64,000 nt of DNA. Source: Pseudomonas oryzicola. Lineage in GTDB: Bacteria; Pseudomonadota; Gammaproteobacteria; Pseudomonadales; Pseudomonadaceae. The position numbers and the translations under genes were made by a program. Below, one piece after another: positions 18,570 to 28,239 of the stretch. Numbering within the stretch: the stretch's first letter is position 1; the number at the start of each line of letters is the position of its first letter. The DNA is taken from NCBI RefSeq assembly GCF_014269185.2, contig NZ_JABWRZ020000002.1, forward strand, positions 124,001-188,000. The letters run 5' to 3'. Below the pieces are notes generated by a model, which was given only the letters and a program-made list of their open reading frames with translations, had not been told where the DNA came from and made no database searches.

Positions 18570-18594
18570 ATACTCCCAGGCCGCCTGGGAGTAT
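18570..18594. promoter_or_regulatory. 25-bp perfect dyad in the leader or promoter of the repeat-protein gene
   Basis: Arms ATACTCCCAGG and CCTGGGAGTAT, 11 bp each and perfectly complementary, with a 3-base loop CCG. It is about 98 bp upstream of the ATG at 18692 and 146 bp from divergent mexJ. With no plus-strand gene before it, it is not a terminator of an upstream gene; it may be an operator or a 5' UTR hairpin of the repeat-protein transcript. Confidence 0.5.
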
Positions 18595-18691
18595 CAGCCG
18601 ATGCGCAGCCGGTGGCGCTTATCCATAGTTGAGGCCTGTAGCGGAGGTCTGCAGCCAGGCCTCGACAACTGGCAGCGCTTGGGAGAGAGCC

Positions 18692-21600
18692 ATGACCATG
18701 AACAAGAAGAACGCATCGCCAACGGACAAACACAACCCCACCGACGACCTAGCCCCCATCTCCCCACCTACCGTCACCACCGATCTCAGCGACTATAGCC
18801 CTGGCAGCACCGCCACCGTCACGGCCAGCGGCTTCGCTGCTGGCAGCACGGTCGCATTCGAGGTGGACCATGCCACGGGCGCCGGTGCGGACAACCTGTG
18901 GGGCACCCCCGACGATGTGCTCGCCAGCGAATCCGGCGAGGGCCACGACCCGTGGTACGTGACCGACGGCGGCGCTGGCGACCTGGACGGCCAGGTCAAC
19001 GGCAGCATCACCACTTCGTGGTACGTCAACCCCGACGACTCGGCGGGCGCCACCTTCCTGCTCAGCGCCACTGGCGCGGGTGCCGACCAGGTGTTCGGCA
19101 CGGCTGACGACGTGGTGGCGACGACGTCGTTCACCGACAGCGCAGTGATCACCGCGACCGGTGTGAACGTGACGCTGGACGAAACGGCCGGGTTGCAAAA
19201 TGCCACAGCCACACCAAGCCCGGCCTCGGATGCCGACGACAACGACATCCTGGTGGCCTCCCTGCCCTCCGCGTTCTCGACCCGCCTGACCGCACTGGGC
19301 GCCGGTACCCCGGCAGGGGCTGCCTTGAGCGGCTATACCGGGGCCGTGGGCAACACCGGCAGCAATGCCTTCACCATCACCCCGGCACCGGGCGGCACCA
19401 TCACCGACGTCAGCTTCACCAACAGCGCTGGCGCGCCGCTCAATGGCCTGGACAGTGGGCTGGATACCCTCGATGGCGTCAGCATCCTGCTCTACACCGA
19501 TACCAGCGACAACAACATCGTGCTGGGCCGTGCTGGCGGGCCATCAGGCGCAATCATCTTTGCCGGTTACATCGAAGAAACCGGATCGCCGGTCAGCGGC
19601 GGCAAGATCTGGACGGTGGAATACCAGCCGCTGCTGCACCCGGACACCAGCAACCCTGACGATGCCGTCAATCTGCTGAACAAGGTGTTCATCGGCACCA
19701 ACCAGGACCTGCAGTTCAGCCTGGCCAATGCCCCTTCCGGGCAGAACCTGTTCCTGATGTTCACCACCGCGAACCCGACCGTGGTCAATGACGGCGGCAT
19801 CCTGCGCATCAGCGACCCGACCATCATCGCCACCGGGAAGGACCCGGCCGACCAGTCGAGCGGTGCCAACATCACCACCGGCGATACGATCAACACCAGC
19901 CAGGCGGGTGGCCCGACCACCTTCGGCACCAACAACCAGATGATCGTGGAACAGGAAGGTATCCGTTTCTCCTTCGTCACCGGCGCCCGGCAGAATGTAA
20001 CCATTCCCAACCTGGACCAGAACGAAGCGGACATTGAAGCCAACATCGACTACACCGCTGTTTTCAATGCCAAGTCGGCCAGTTTCGATGTGGTGCAACT
20101 GCAAAGCGGCAAGAGCGCCGTGGTCACGGTCAGCGCCTTCAGCACGGCCGCTGAACCTGGGGTGAACTTCATCAATGGCTACAGTAACGATGCTGCAGTG
20201 GCGATCACCAACGTTCGCGTCATCGATATCGCCACGGGGCAAGTAGTCGAAAACTCGAACGGGGCGGTGAATGACCCGAACATCGTCATCACCTTCGCCT
20301 CGGGGGTCGCCACCCTCACTGGCATTACCGCCGGCCAGCGAATCGAGTACACCACCACACAGGATCACAACCGTGTGCTCGTCCAGAATGGCGCTGCCGT
20401 GGACGCCAAGGGCGATACACATGCCGATTTCGATATCGGCGGCCTGAAGCTACTTCAGGTCACTACCGCTACCGCTGAAATCGGCTCCAAGATGGTCTTC
20501 GAGGATGACGGCCCGAGCATCAGTACCACTGGCACCGAGCCGACCCTGACCGTCGATGAAACCAACCTGGCGATCAACGCCAGCCAGAGCTTCGCCGCCA
20601 ACTTCACCTCGGCCTTCGGCGCCGATGGTGCAGGCACGCTCACTTACGCCCTGGGCGTGGTGGCGGGCGCTTCCGGCCTGACGGACACGGCCACCGGGGA
20701 AGCGGTCAACCTGTCGCTCAATGGCGCCGTGGTGGAAGGCCGCACGGCCACCACCAACCTGCTGGTATTCACTGTCAGCGTGGCCAGTAACGGTACCGTC
20801 ACCCTCGACCAGCTCCGCGCCATCGTCCACCCCGACACCACCAACCCGGATGACTCGAAGACCCTGAGCGCCGACAACCTGGTGACCCTGACCGCGACCA
20901 AGACCGACAAGGACGGCGACAGCGCCCAGGCCACGCTGAATATCGGGCAGAATCTGGTATTCAAGGATGACGGCCCGAGCATCAGCACCACCGGCACGGA
21001 ACCGACCCTGACCGTCGATGAAACCAACCTGGCGATCAACGCCAGCCAGAGCTTCGCCGCCAACTTCACCTCGGCCTTCGGCGCCGATGGCGCTGGCACG
21101 CTCACCTACGCCCTCGGCGTGGTGGCAGGCGCCTCCGGCCTGACGGACACGGCCACCGGCGAGGCGGTCAACCTGTCGCTCAATGGCACCGTGGTAGAAG
21201 GCCGCACGGCCACCACCAACCTGCTGGTGTTCACTGTCAGTGTTGCCAGTAACGGCACCGTCACCCTCGACCAGCTCCGCGCCATCGTCCACCCTGACAC
21301 CACCAACCCGGATGACTCGAAGACCCTGAGCGCCGACAACCTTGTGACCTTGACCGCGACCAAGACCGACAAGGACGGCGACAGCGCCCAGGCCACACTG
21401 AATATCGGGCAGAACCTGGTATTCAAGGATGACGGCCCGAGCATCAGCACCACCGGCACCGAGCCGACCCTGACCGTCGACGAAACCAACCTGGCGATCA
21501 ACGCCAGCCAGAGCTTCGCCGCCAACTTCACCTCGGCGTTCGGCGCCGATGGCGCTGGCACGCTCACTTACGCCCTCGGCGTGGTGGCGGGCGCTTCCGG

Positions 21601-24600
21601 CCTGACGGACACGGCCACCGGGGAAGCGGTCAACCTGTCGCTCAATGGCGCCGTGGTGGAAGGCCGCACGGCCACCACCAACCTGCTGGTATTCACTGTC
21701 AGCGTGGCCAGTAACGGTACCGTCACCCTCGACCAGCTCCGCGCCATCGTCCACCCCGACACCACCAACCCGGATGACTCGAAGACCCTGAGCGCCGACA
21801 ACCTGGTGACCCTGACCGCGACCAAGACCGACAAGGACGGCGACAGCGCCCAGGCCACGCTGAATATCGGGCAGAATCTGGTATTCAAGGATGACGGCCC
21901 GAGCATCAGCACCACCGGCACGGAACCGACCCTGACCGTCGATGAAACCAACCTGGCGATCAACGCCAGCCAGAGCTTCGCCGCCAACTTCACCTCGGCC
22001 TTCGGCGCCGATGGCGCTGGCACGCTCACCTACGCCCTCGGCGTGGTGGCAGGCGCCTCCGGCCTGACGGACACGGCCACCGGCGAGGCGGTCAACCTGT
22101 CGCTCAATGGCACCGTGGTAGAAGGCCGCACGGCCACCACCAACCTGCTGGTGTTCACTGTCAGTGTTGCCAGTAACGGCACCGTCACCCTCGACCAGCT
22201 CCGCGCCATCGTCCACCCCGACACCACCAACCCGGATGACTCGAAGACCCTGAGCGCCGACAACCTGGTGACCTTGACCGCGACCAAGACCGACAAGGAC
22301 GGCGACAGCGCCCAGGCCACGCTGAATATCGGGCAGAACCTGGTATTCAAGGATGACGGCCCGAGCATCAGCACTACCGGCACCGAGCCGACCCTGACCG
22401 TCGATGAAACCAACCTGGCGATCAACGCCACACAGAGCTTCGCCGCCAACTTCACCTCGGCCTTCGGAGCAGATGGTGCAGGCACACTCACCTACGCCCT
22501 GGGCGTGGTGGCAGGCGCCTCCGGCCTGACGGACACGGCCACTGGGGAAGCAGTCAACCTGTCGCTCAATGGCACCGTGGTGGAAGGCCGCACGGCCACC
22601 ACCAACCTGCTGGTGTTCACGGTCAGTGTGGCCAGCAACGGTGAGGTCACCCTCGACCAGCTCCGCGCCATCGTCCATCCCGACACCACCAACCCGGATG
22701 ACTCGAAAACCCTGAGCGCCGACAACCTGGTGACCTTGACCGCGACCAAGACCGACAAGGACGGCGACAGCGCCCAAGCCACCCTCAACATCGGGCAGAA
22801 CCTGGTGTTCAAGGATGACGGCCCGAGCATCAGCACCACCGGCACGGAACCGACCCTGACTGTCGACGAAACCAACCTGGCGATCAACGCCAGCCAGAGC
22901 TTCGCCGCCAACTTCACCTCGGCGTTCGGCGCCGATGGCGCCGGCACGCTCACTTACGCCCTGGGCGTGGTGGCGGGCGCCTCCGGCCTGACGGACACGG
23001 CTACCGGCGAGGCGGTCAACCTGTCGCTCAATGGCGCCGTGGTGGAAGGCCGCACGGCCACCACCAACCTGCTGGTGTTCACGGTCAGCGTCGCCAGTAA
23101 TGGCACCGTCACCCTCGACCAGCTCCGCGCCATCGTCCACCCCGACACCACTAACCCGGACGACTCGAAGACCCTGAGCGCCGACAATCTGGTGACCTTG
23201 ACCGCGACCAAGACCGACAAGGACGGCGACAGCGCCCAGGCCACCCTCAACATCGGGCAAAACCTGGTATTCAAGGATGACGGCCCGAGCATCAGCACTA
23301 CCGGCACCGAGCCGACCCTGACCGTCGACGAAACCAACCTGGCGATCAACGCCAGCCAAAGCTTCGCTGCCAACTTCACCTCGGCCTTCGGCGCCGACGG
23401 TGCAGGCACGCTCACCTACGCCCTGGGCGTGGTGGCAGGCGCGTCGGGCCTGACGGACACGGCCACCGGCGAGGCGGTCAACCTGTCGCTCAATGGCACC
23501 GTGGTGGAGGGCCGCACGGCCACTACCAACGCGCTGGTGTTCACGGTCAGCGTCGCCAGTAATGGCACTGTCACCCTCGACCAGCTCCGCGCCATCGTGC
23601 ACCCCGACCCCACCAACCCCGATGACGTGAAGACCCTGACCGCTGACAACCTGGTGACCTTGACTGCGATCAAGACCGACAGGGATGGCGACAGCGCCCA
23701 GGCCACCCTCAACATCGGGCAGAACCTGGTGTTCCACGATGATGGGCCATCCCTGGCCTTCGGCAACCTGATCGGAACCGGCAGCACCCTGCCGCAATAC
23801 GGCTTCTGGAACCATACGATCGGTGCCGACGGCCTGGGTGCGACCGGCCTGGACATTTCGCTGGTGGGTGGCCAGTTCACCCTGGTCAGGCCCGACAACA
23901 GCACCACGACCGGCACTGGCACACTGACCGAAACGTCGCCTTCGCCCGATGCCAATGGCGCGTTCCACTTCACCGGCACCTTGACCGGAGACTTCGACAA
24001 CAACGCCGCAACGGCCAACACCACGATCGACTACACGCTGACGGCCTATGCCAATGGCAGCTATACCCTGGACCTGGTGCAAGGCTTCCATTCGGTCACC
24101 ACGCTCAGCAGTGCCAATGGCTCGCTGGATGCCGGCGGCCCGGACCCGGTGCGGACCTTGCTGATCCCTAAAACCAGTGACCCAAGCATTCCATCGGCAT
24201 CCGAGGAGATCGTGTTCTTCTCCGCCAAGGCGCTCGCCTCGACGGCAGACATCTTCACCGGCATAGGCATCGGGGCTTCCGACCCGACCGAAGCCCAGCT
24301 CCAGACCAATCCCCTGCCGTCGTACATCGACCCCGCCTCGATGAACGTCAGCACGTCCGGTATCGGCGTCGCCAACAACCTGTTCCAGGGTGACAACCTG
24401 GCAGCGATCAGCAACGCCGATGAAAGCTTCGTGATCAACCCGGAAACCTTGCTGACGGGCATGAAGGTCTACATCGACAACTCCGTAGGGGGCTACGACA
24501 CCGCGACCGAGGACCTGTACTACCGCATCTACTACGCCGATGGAACGACGTCGAACCTGACCGAGGTGAACACCCTCACCCCAGAGGCTGGCGGCCAGGT

Positions 24601-25105
24601 GTCGTTCCTGATCCAGAAGGCAGGTTCGTCGCTGATCGATGCCGTGCAACTGACGATGGCGCGAGGCGAAATCAAGATCCCGGTGATCGAGTTCATCAAG
24701 GAAACCGAGAACCTGGCCAGCGACATCAAACTGCAGTTCAGTGCAACGCTGACGGACAAGGATGGCGACTCCGCGAGCAGTACGTTCGCCGCCAACCTGT
24801 TCGCCAACGAAGCGGACAATGCACCGTTCGACTTCTCGCTGGTTGGCACCACCGGCCAGCGTGATGCCTTCAACGTCGACCTGTCGGCTGCTGAACACCT
24901 GTACCAGGTCAGCGGGTTCGATGCCGGTGCGGGGCAACGCGACACGCTGGTGCTCAATGGCGATGCGAATGCCGTCGTTCAGTCGATCGACAACAGCGGC
25001 GCAGACAGCATCGTGACCATTGCCGAATCCGGCGGGCAGACAACGACCATCACCCTGGTCGGGGTCGACATCCTCAACACCGACATCTTCAATGGGAGCG
25101 TCTGA
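18692..25105 (+). CDS. Giant repeat protein, putative type I secreted adhesin (DUF5801/T1SS-143-like repeats)
   Basis: 2137 residues from ATG 18692, chosen because GGGAGAG precedes it; the longer frame from 18629 lacks such a site. No Sec signal peptide, low cysteine, highly acidic and rich in T, D, N, A, G. Residues about 27-130 are a unique Ig-like region (YSPGSTATVTASGFAAGSTVAFEV), then unique beta-rich sequence to 604. Seven 154-residue repeats follow at 605-1682 (DDGPSISTTG...VDETNL...TDKDGDSAQATLNIGQN), then a diverged eighth unit and a unique region. The end (TTITLVGVDILNTDIFNGSV) resembles type I secretion C-terminal signals. The repeat pattern is that of large calcium-binding surface proteins. 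I see no RTX GGxGxDxx nonapeptides, no LapA-type N-terminal retention module and no ABC/HlyD/TolC export genes nearby. Function as adhesin is inferred. Confidence 0.8.
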   Translation: MTMNKKNASPTDKHNPTDDLAPISPPTVTTDLSDYSPGSTATVTASGFAAGSTVAFEVDHATGAGADNLWGTPDDVLASESGEGHDPWYVTDGGAGDLDGQVNGSITTSWYVNPDDSAGATFLLSATGAGADQVFGTADDVVATTSFTDSAVITATGVNVTLDETAGLQNATATPSPASDADDNDILVASLPSAFSTRLTALGAGTPAGAALSGYTGAVGNTGSNAFTITPAPGGTITDVSFTNSAGAPLNGLDSGLDTLDGVSILLYTDTSDNNIVLGRAGGPSGAIIFAGYIEETGSPVSGGKIWTVEYQPLLHPDTSNPDDAVNLLNKVFIGTNQDLQFSLANAPSGQNLFLMFTTANPTVVNDGGILRISDPTIIATGKDPADQSSGANITTGDTINTSQAGGPTTFGTNNQMIVEQEGIRFSFVTGARQNVTIPNLDQNEADIEANIDYTAVFNAKSASFDVVQLQSGKSAVVTVSAFSTAAEPGVNFINGYSNDAAVAITNVRVIDIATGQVVENSNGAVNDPNIVITFASGVATLTGITAGQRIEYTTTQDHNRVLVQNGAAVDAKGDTHADFDIGGLKLLQVTTATAEIGSKMVFEDDGPSISTTGTEPTLTVDETNLAINASQSFAANFTSAFGADGAGTLTYALGVVAGASGLTDTATGEAVNLSLNGAVVEGRTATTNLLVFTVSVASNGTVTLDQLRAIVHPDTTNPDDSKTLSADNLVTLTATKTDKDGDSAQATLNIGQNLVFKDDGPSISTTGTEPTLTVDETNLAINASQSFAANFTSAFGADGAGTLTYALGVVAGASGLTDTATGEAVNLSLNGTVVEGRTATTNLLVFTVSVASNGTVTLDQLRAIVHPDTTNPDDSKTLSADNLVTLTATKTDKDGDSAQATLNIGQNLVFKDDGPSISTTGTEPTLTVDETNLAINASQSFAANFTSAFGADGAGTLTYALGVVAGASGLTDTATGEAVNLSLNGAVVEGRTATTNLLVFTVSVASNGTVTLDQLRAIVHPDTTNPDDSKTLSADNLVTLTATKTDKDGDSAQATLNIGQNLVFKDDGPSISTTGTEPTLTVDETNLAINASQSFAANFTSAFGADGAGTLTYALGVVAGASGLTDTATGEAVNLSLNGTVVEGRTATTNLLVFTVSVASNGTVTLDQLRAIVHPDTTNPDDSKTLSADNLVTLTATKTDKDGDSAQATLNIGQNLVFKDDGPSISTTGTEPTLTVDETNLAINATQSFAANFTSAFGADGAGTLTYALGVVAGASGLTDTATGEAVNLSLNGTVVEGRTATTNLLVFTVSVASNGEVTLDQLRAIVHPDTTNPDDSKTLSADNLVTLTATKTDKDGDSAQATLNIGQNLVFKDDGPSISTTGTEPTLTVDETNLAINASQSFAANFTSAFGADGAGTLTYALGVVAGASGLTDTATGEAVNLSLNGAVVEGRTATTNLLVFTVSVASNGTVTLDQLRAIVHPDTTNPDDSKTLSADNLVTLTATKTDKDGDSAQATLNIGQNLVFKDDGPSISTTGTEPTLTVDETNLAINASQSFAANFTSAFGADGAGTLTYALGVVAGASGLTDTATGEAVNLSLNGTVVEGRTATTNALVFTVSVASNGTVTLDQLRAIVHPDPTNPDDVKTLTADNLVTLTAIKTDRDGDSAQATLNIGQNLVFHDDGPSLAFGNLIGTGSTLPQYGFWNHTIGADGLGATGLDISLVGGQFTLVRPDNSTTTGTGTLTETSPSPDANGAFHFTGTLTGDFDNNAATANTTIDYTLTAYANGSYTLDLVQGFHSVTTLSSANGSLDAGGPDPVRTLLIPKTSDPSIPSASEEIVFFSAKALASTADIFTGIGIGASDPTEAQLQTNPLPSYIDPASMNVSTSGIGVANNLFQGDNLAAISNADESFVINPETLLTGMKVYIDNSVGGYDTATEDLYYRIYYADGTTSNLTEVNTLTPEAGGQVSFLIQKAGSSLIDAVQLTMARGEIKIPVIEFIKETENLASDIKLQFSATLTDKDGDSASSTFAANLFANEADNAPFDFSLVGTTGQRDAFNVDLSAAEHLYQVSGFDAGAGQRDTLVLNGDANAVVQSIDNSGADSIVTIAESGGQTTTITLVGVDILNTDIFNGSV
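20504..23737 (+). repeat. Seven tandem 462-bp units inside the giant gene
   Basis: Exact 462-bp periodicity: units begin at 20504, 20966, 21428, 21890, 22352, 22814 and 23276, each with GATGACGGCCCGAGCATC. Protein differences between units are few (GAVVEG versus GTVVEG; NASQSF versus NATQSF in unit 5; NGEVTL in unit 5; PDPTNPDDVKTL in unit 7). Units 1 and 3 match almost base for base over long stretches, as do units 2 and 4, so a 924-bp dimer was duplicated recently. Such an array is liable to copy number change and to assembly collapse. Confidence 0.95.
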
Positions 25106-25120
25106 ATATTGAGTGAAAAC

Positions 25121-25153
25121 CTGCGAGGGTGGCCTGAAAAACCACCCTCGCAG
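25121..25153 (+). terminator. Terminator of the giant gene (possibly bidirectional)
   Basis: 12-bp perfect stem CTGCGAGGGTGG/CCACCCTCGCAG with a 9-base A-rich loop, starting 16 bases after the stop and followed by CGTTTCTG. It lies between convergent genes and could serve both, though the minus-strand gene ends about 100 bp away. Confidence 0.7.
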
Positions 25154-25253
25154 CGTTTCTGCAGGACCCTGACGAACTTCGCCCTTCGACACCAAAAGAC
25201 CGCGCCCCAAAGCCCCACCATGCGCCATCAGCCCGCTACGTTGTGCCTGGGCC

Positions 25254-25970
25254 TCAGTCGTGCTCACCGCCTGTGGACGCAGGTGGCTCTTCGCTACTGG
25301 TTAGCCCATGCTTGACCGCGTACATCAGCAAGTCGATGCGGTTGGTGAGGTTGAGCTTCTGATAGATGCTGCTGAGGTGATTGTGCACGGTGTGTTCGCT
25401 GATGCCCAAGCGCCCGGCGATGCACATGTACTTGGCGGACGGGTCGCCAACGATGGCACGGACCAGTTCCTGCTCGCGCAACGTCAGCCGGGCATGTTTC
25501 GCGTGTGCCAGGTTGCATTTCAACGGCACATGCCTGGCCGAGGCATAACCGGAAAGGCCGCTGACCCAAGCTCTGTCCAGCCCGGTGTCGCAATGATGGA
25601 CTTTGACGATGGCCCGGATGATCGACTCGGTCGGGTCTTCCGCCAGCACGATGCCACGTGCGCCCGCCTCGATGGCGTGTGCCACCGGGACCGTCTCGTA
25701 CAACCCCTTGAGCACCAGCACTTTCATGTCGCCCGTGCGCGCGAGGCCGGCAACCACCTCGACCGGGTCCAGCGCATCAGGAAAGAAACTGAAGAAGATG
25801 ACATCGGGCCGCGACTGATCGGCAAGGTCCAGCGCATGGGCATAGGTGGTGGCCTGGCCACTCACTTCCATGCGGGGCTTTCTGGCGTTGATCAGATCGT
25901 GAAGCCCCAGGAGTACCAGCGGGCGACAATCGATCAGCATCACGCGTATCGTTTTTTTATGGTCTGGCAT
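25254..25970 (-). CDS. LuxR/NarL-type regulator with degenerate receiver domain
   Basis: 238 residues from ATG 25970 (MPDHKKT), preferred over ATG 25988 because AGGAAG sits 4-6 bases before it. N-terminal CheY-like domain (residues 8-120) and C-terminal GerE helix-turn-helix (LTLREQELVRAIVGDPSAKYMCIAGRLGISEHTVHNHLSSIYQKLNL). The receiver has lost its chemistry: the acidic pair is D14-C15, the phosphoacceptor position in PDVIFFSFF is S61, the conserved T/S is K88 and the conserved lysine is A110. It should therefore act without phosphorylation. It is convergent with the giant gene, a plausible target; no kinase gene is adjacent. Confidence 0.85.
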   Translation of the reverse strand: MPDHKKTIRVMLIDCRPLVLLGLHDLINARKPRMEVSGQATTYAHALDLADQSRPDVIFFSFFPDALDPVEVVAGLARTGDMKVLVLKGLYETVPVAHAIEAGARGIVLAEDPTESIIRAIVKVHHCDTGLDRAWVSGLSGYASARHVPLKCNLAHAKHARLTLREQELVRAIVGDPSAKYMCIAGRLGISEHTVHNHLSSIYQKLNLTNRIDLLMYAVKHGLTSSEEPPASTGGEHD

Positions 25971-26694
25971 TGTCTTCCTGCCTCCCATGAAAAACGGTCC
26001 CTGTCCTCCACTTGTTAGCTTTCTTAGCCGTCCTTATCGGCCGCTGACTGACTTGGCCGAGGATCAATGAACAATGGCAACCGACAATGAGTCAGACGGT
26101 GCCGCACGAGGTTGAATGGCGCTGGGCCACGGGCGGTAGCGCAACCGGCGGGGGTTGCGGTCGGGTTCCGCAATGGGACGGAAATGTTGAAATGAAAACA
26201 ACAATTGGTTGCTGGCGCATGCTGCAGTGCTCCTACAGGCCCTTCAGCGGAGTCTAGGTGAGCGCGGCATAGTGCCTGGCCCTGGCGTCGTCACGCAGTG
26301 CCTTGTGGAACATGTGGACCGGCACTTCCCTCATCGCAGCTTATGCTTTTAAATCAATAATTTAGCCGTTTTTGACGCTCACCCGACCGTATTCCCGCAT
26401 CAGACGAAATGTCAATTAATCGACGAATGGCATATACCTACCTGCGTCAGAAAAGTTTCGTCAATTTATCGCCACTGTTTGCACTTCAGGTGTCCGTTGC
26501 TGAAAAAGCCGAACTCCGGGCACCCAGGAAAACGCCTCGAATTCTCGGCACCCAATCTACATTTGCGAGCACTTTTGACTCCGGCTCAGACAAGCACCCA
26601 AACTCATCAGCGCATGGCATGAGTTTCCTGTTCGATGGTTTTACCTGCAGCCGCAAGCCGTTCGAGCCGGTAAGATGAGCAACCTTTTGAAAAA
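25971..26694. other. Gene-free interval of about 720 bp
   Basis: No convincing gene. It holds the promoter of the LuxR-type gene (GGAGGCAGGAAG ribosome binding region next to 25970), a small hairpin CGCAACC/GGTTGCG at 26140-26159, and an AT-richer half (26340-26580). Two overlapping opposite open frames (26409-26678 plus, 26486-26722 minus) have no ribosome binding site or recognisable product. Looks like remnant or regulatory DNA at the edge of an inserted block. Confidence 0.5.
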
Positions 26695-26706
26695 ATGCGG
26701 GTTCCC

Positions 26707-27336
26707 ATGTCCCACGACGCACCCATAGGCCCGGGCCGGCCCAAGGACCTGGCCAAGCGCGAGGCGATTCTCGAAGCGGCCAAGGCGCTGTTTCTCAGCC
26801 TTGGTTATGCCAACACCAGCATGGATGCGGTCGCTGCGGCGGCAGGTGTTTCAAAACTCACCGTGTACAGCCACTTCACCGACAAGCAGACCCTGTTCTG
26901 CTCGGCGGTCATGGCCACTTGTCAGTTGCAGCTGCCCGACCTGCTGTTCGAATACCCCGAGGGGGCGGCGGTGGAAGAGGTGTTGTTGACCATCGCCCGC
27001 AGCTTCCAGGCGCTGGTCAGCAGTGATGAAGCGGTGAAGCTGTGCCGGCTGATCATGGCCCAGGGCAGCCTGGACCCAAGCTTCGGCCAGTATTTCTACG
27101 AAGCCGGGCCCAAGCGCGTGCTGGCCGGGATGGAAGCGCTGCTGCGCGGGGCGCATGAGCGCGGGCTGCTACGTGTCGACAACCCACGGCGCGCGGCGGA
27201 GCATTTCTTCTGCCTGGTCAAGGGCGCACCGGACTATCGCTTGCTGCTGGGCTGTGCGGGGCCGCTGGAAGGCGATGAGGCCGAGGCCCATGTGCGCGAA
27301 GTAGTCGGGGTGTTCTTGCGCGCATTTCAACCCTGA
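26707..27336 (+). CDS. TetR/AcrR family repressor, probable regulator of the mexJK-like pump
   Basis: 209 residues from ATG 26707 (MSHDAPIGPGRPKD); an ATG at 26695 would add four residues, and neither has a clear ribosome binding site. N-terminal helix-turn-helix (AKREAILEAAKALFLSLGYANTSMDAVAAAAGVSKLTVYSHFTDKQTLF), C-terminal AefR-like ligand domain. In P. aeruginosa the mexL repressor gene lies next to mexJ, followed by rsmJ; here rsmJ follows but 8 kb separates it from mexJ. The link to the pump is inferred from this context. Confidence 0.85.
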   Translation: MSHDAPIGPGRPKDLAKREAILEAAKALFLSLGYANTSMDAVAAAAGVSKLTVYSHFTDKQTLFCSAVMATCQLQLPDLLFEYPEGAAVEEVLLTIARSFQALVSSDEAVKLCRLIMAQGSLDPSFGQYFYEAGPKRVLAGMEALLRGAHERGLLRVDNPRRAAEHFFCLVKGAPDYRLLLGCAGPLEGDEAEAHVREVVGVFLRAFQP

Positions 27337-27358
27337 TACCCGCACAGGCACCGCGCAA

Positions 27359-28138
<780 letters not shown>

Positions 28139-28239
28139 TCACACCTGAAAATTGAACCCAGCCATTAAGGTATCGGCCATCACGGCCGATACAGGCAATA
28201 TTCCGCTATTCTGCCAGAGCACAACGCGCGCGACTGCCC

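Noticed and set aside
20504..23737. Could the regular array be a CRISPR or satellite
   Set aside because: Units are 462 bp, in frame and protein-coding throughout, with no spacers.
20450..25267. A 1,605-codon open frame antisense to the giant gene, and identical 153-codon antisense frames in each repeat
   Set aside because: They come from the third-base GC bias and the repeat period (462 = 3 x 154) of the sense gene. No ribosome binding site and a low-complexity product.
26409..26678. 89-codon plus-strand frame in the gap before the TetR gene
   Set aside because: No ribosome binding site, no recognisable sequence, and an equally long frame on the opposite strand.
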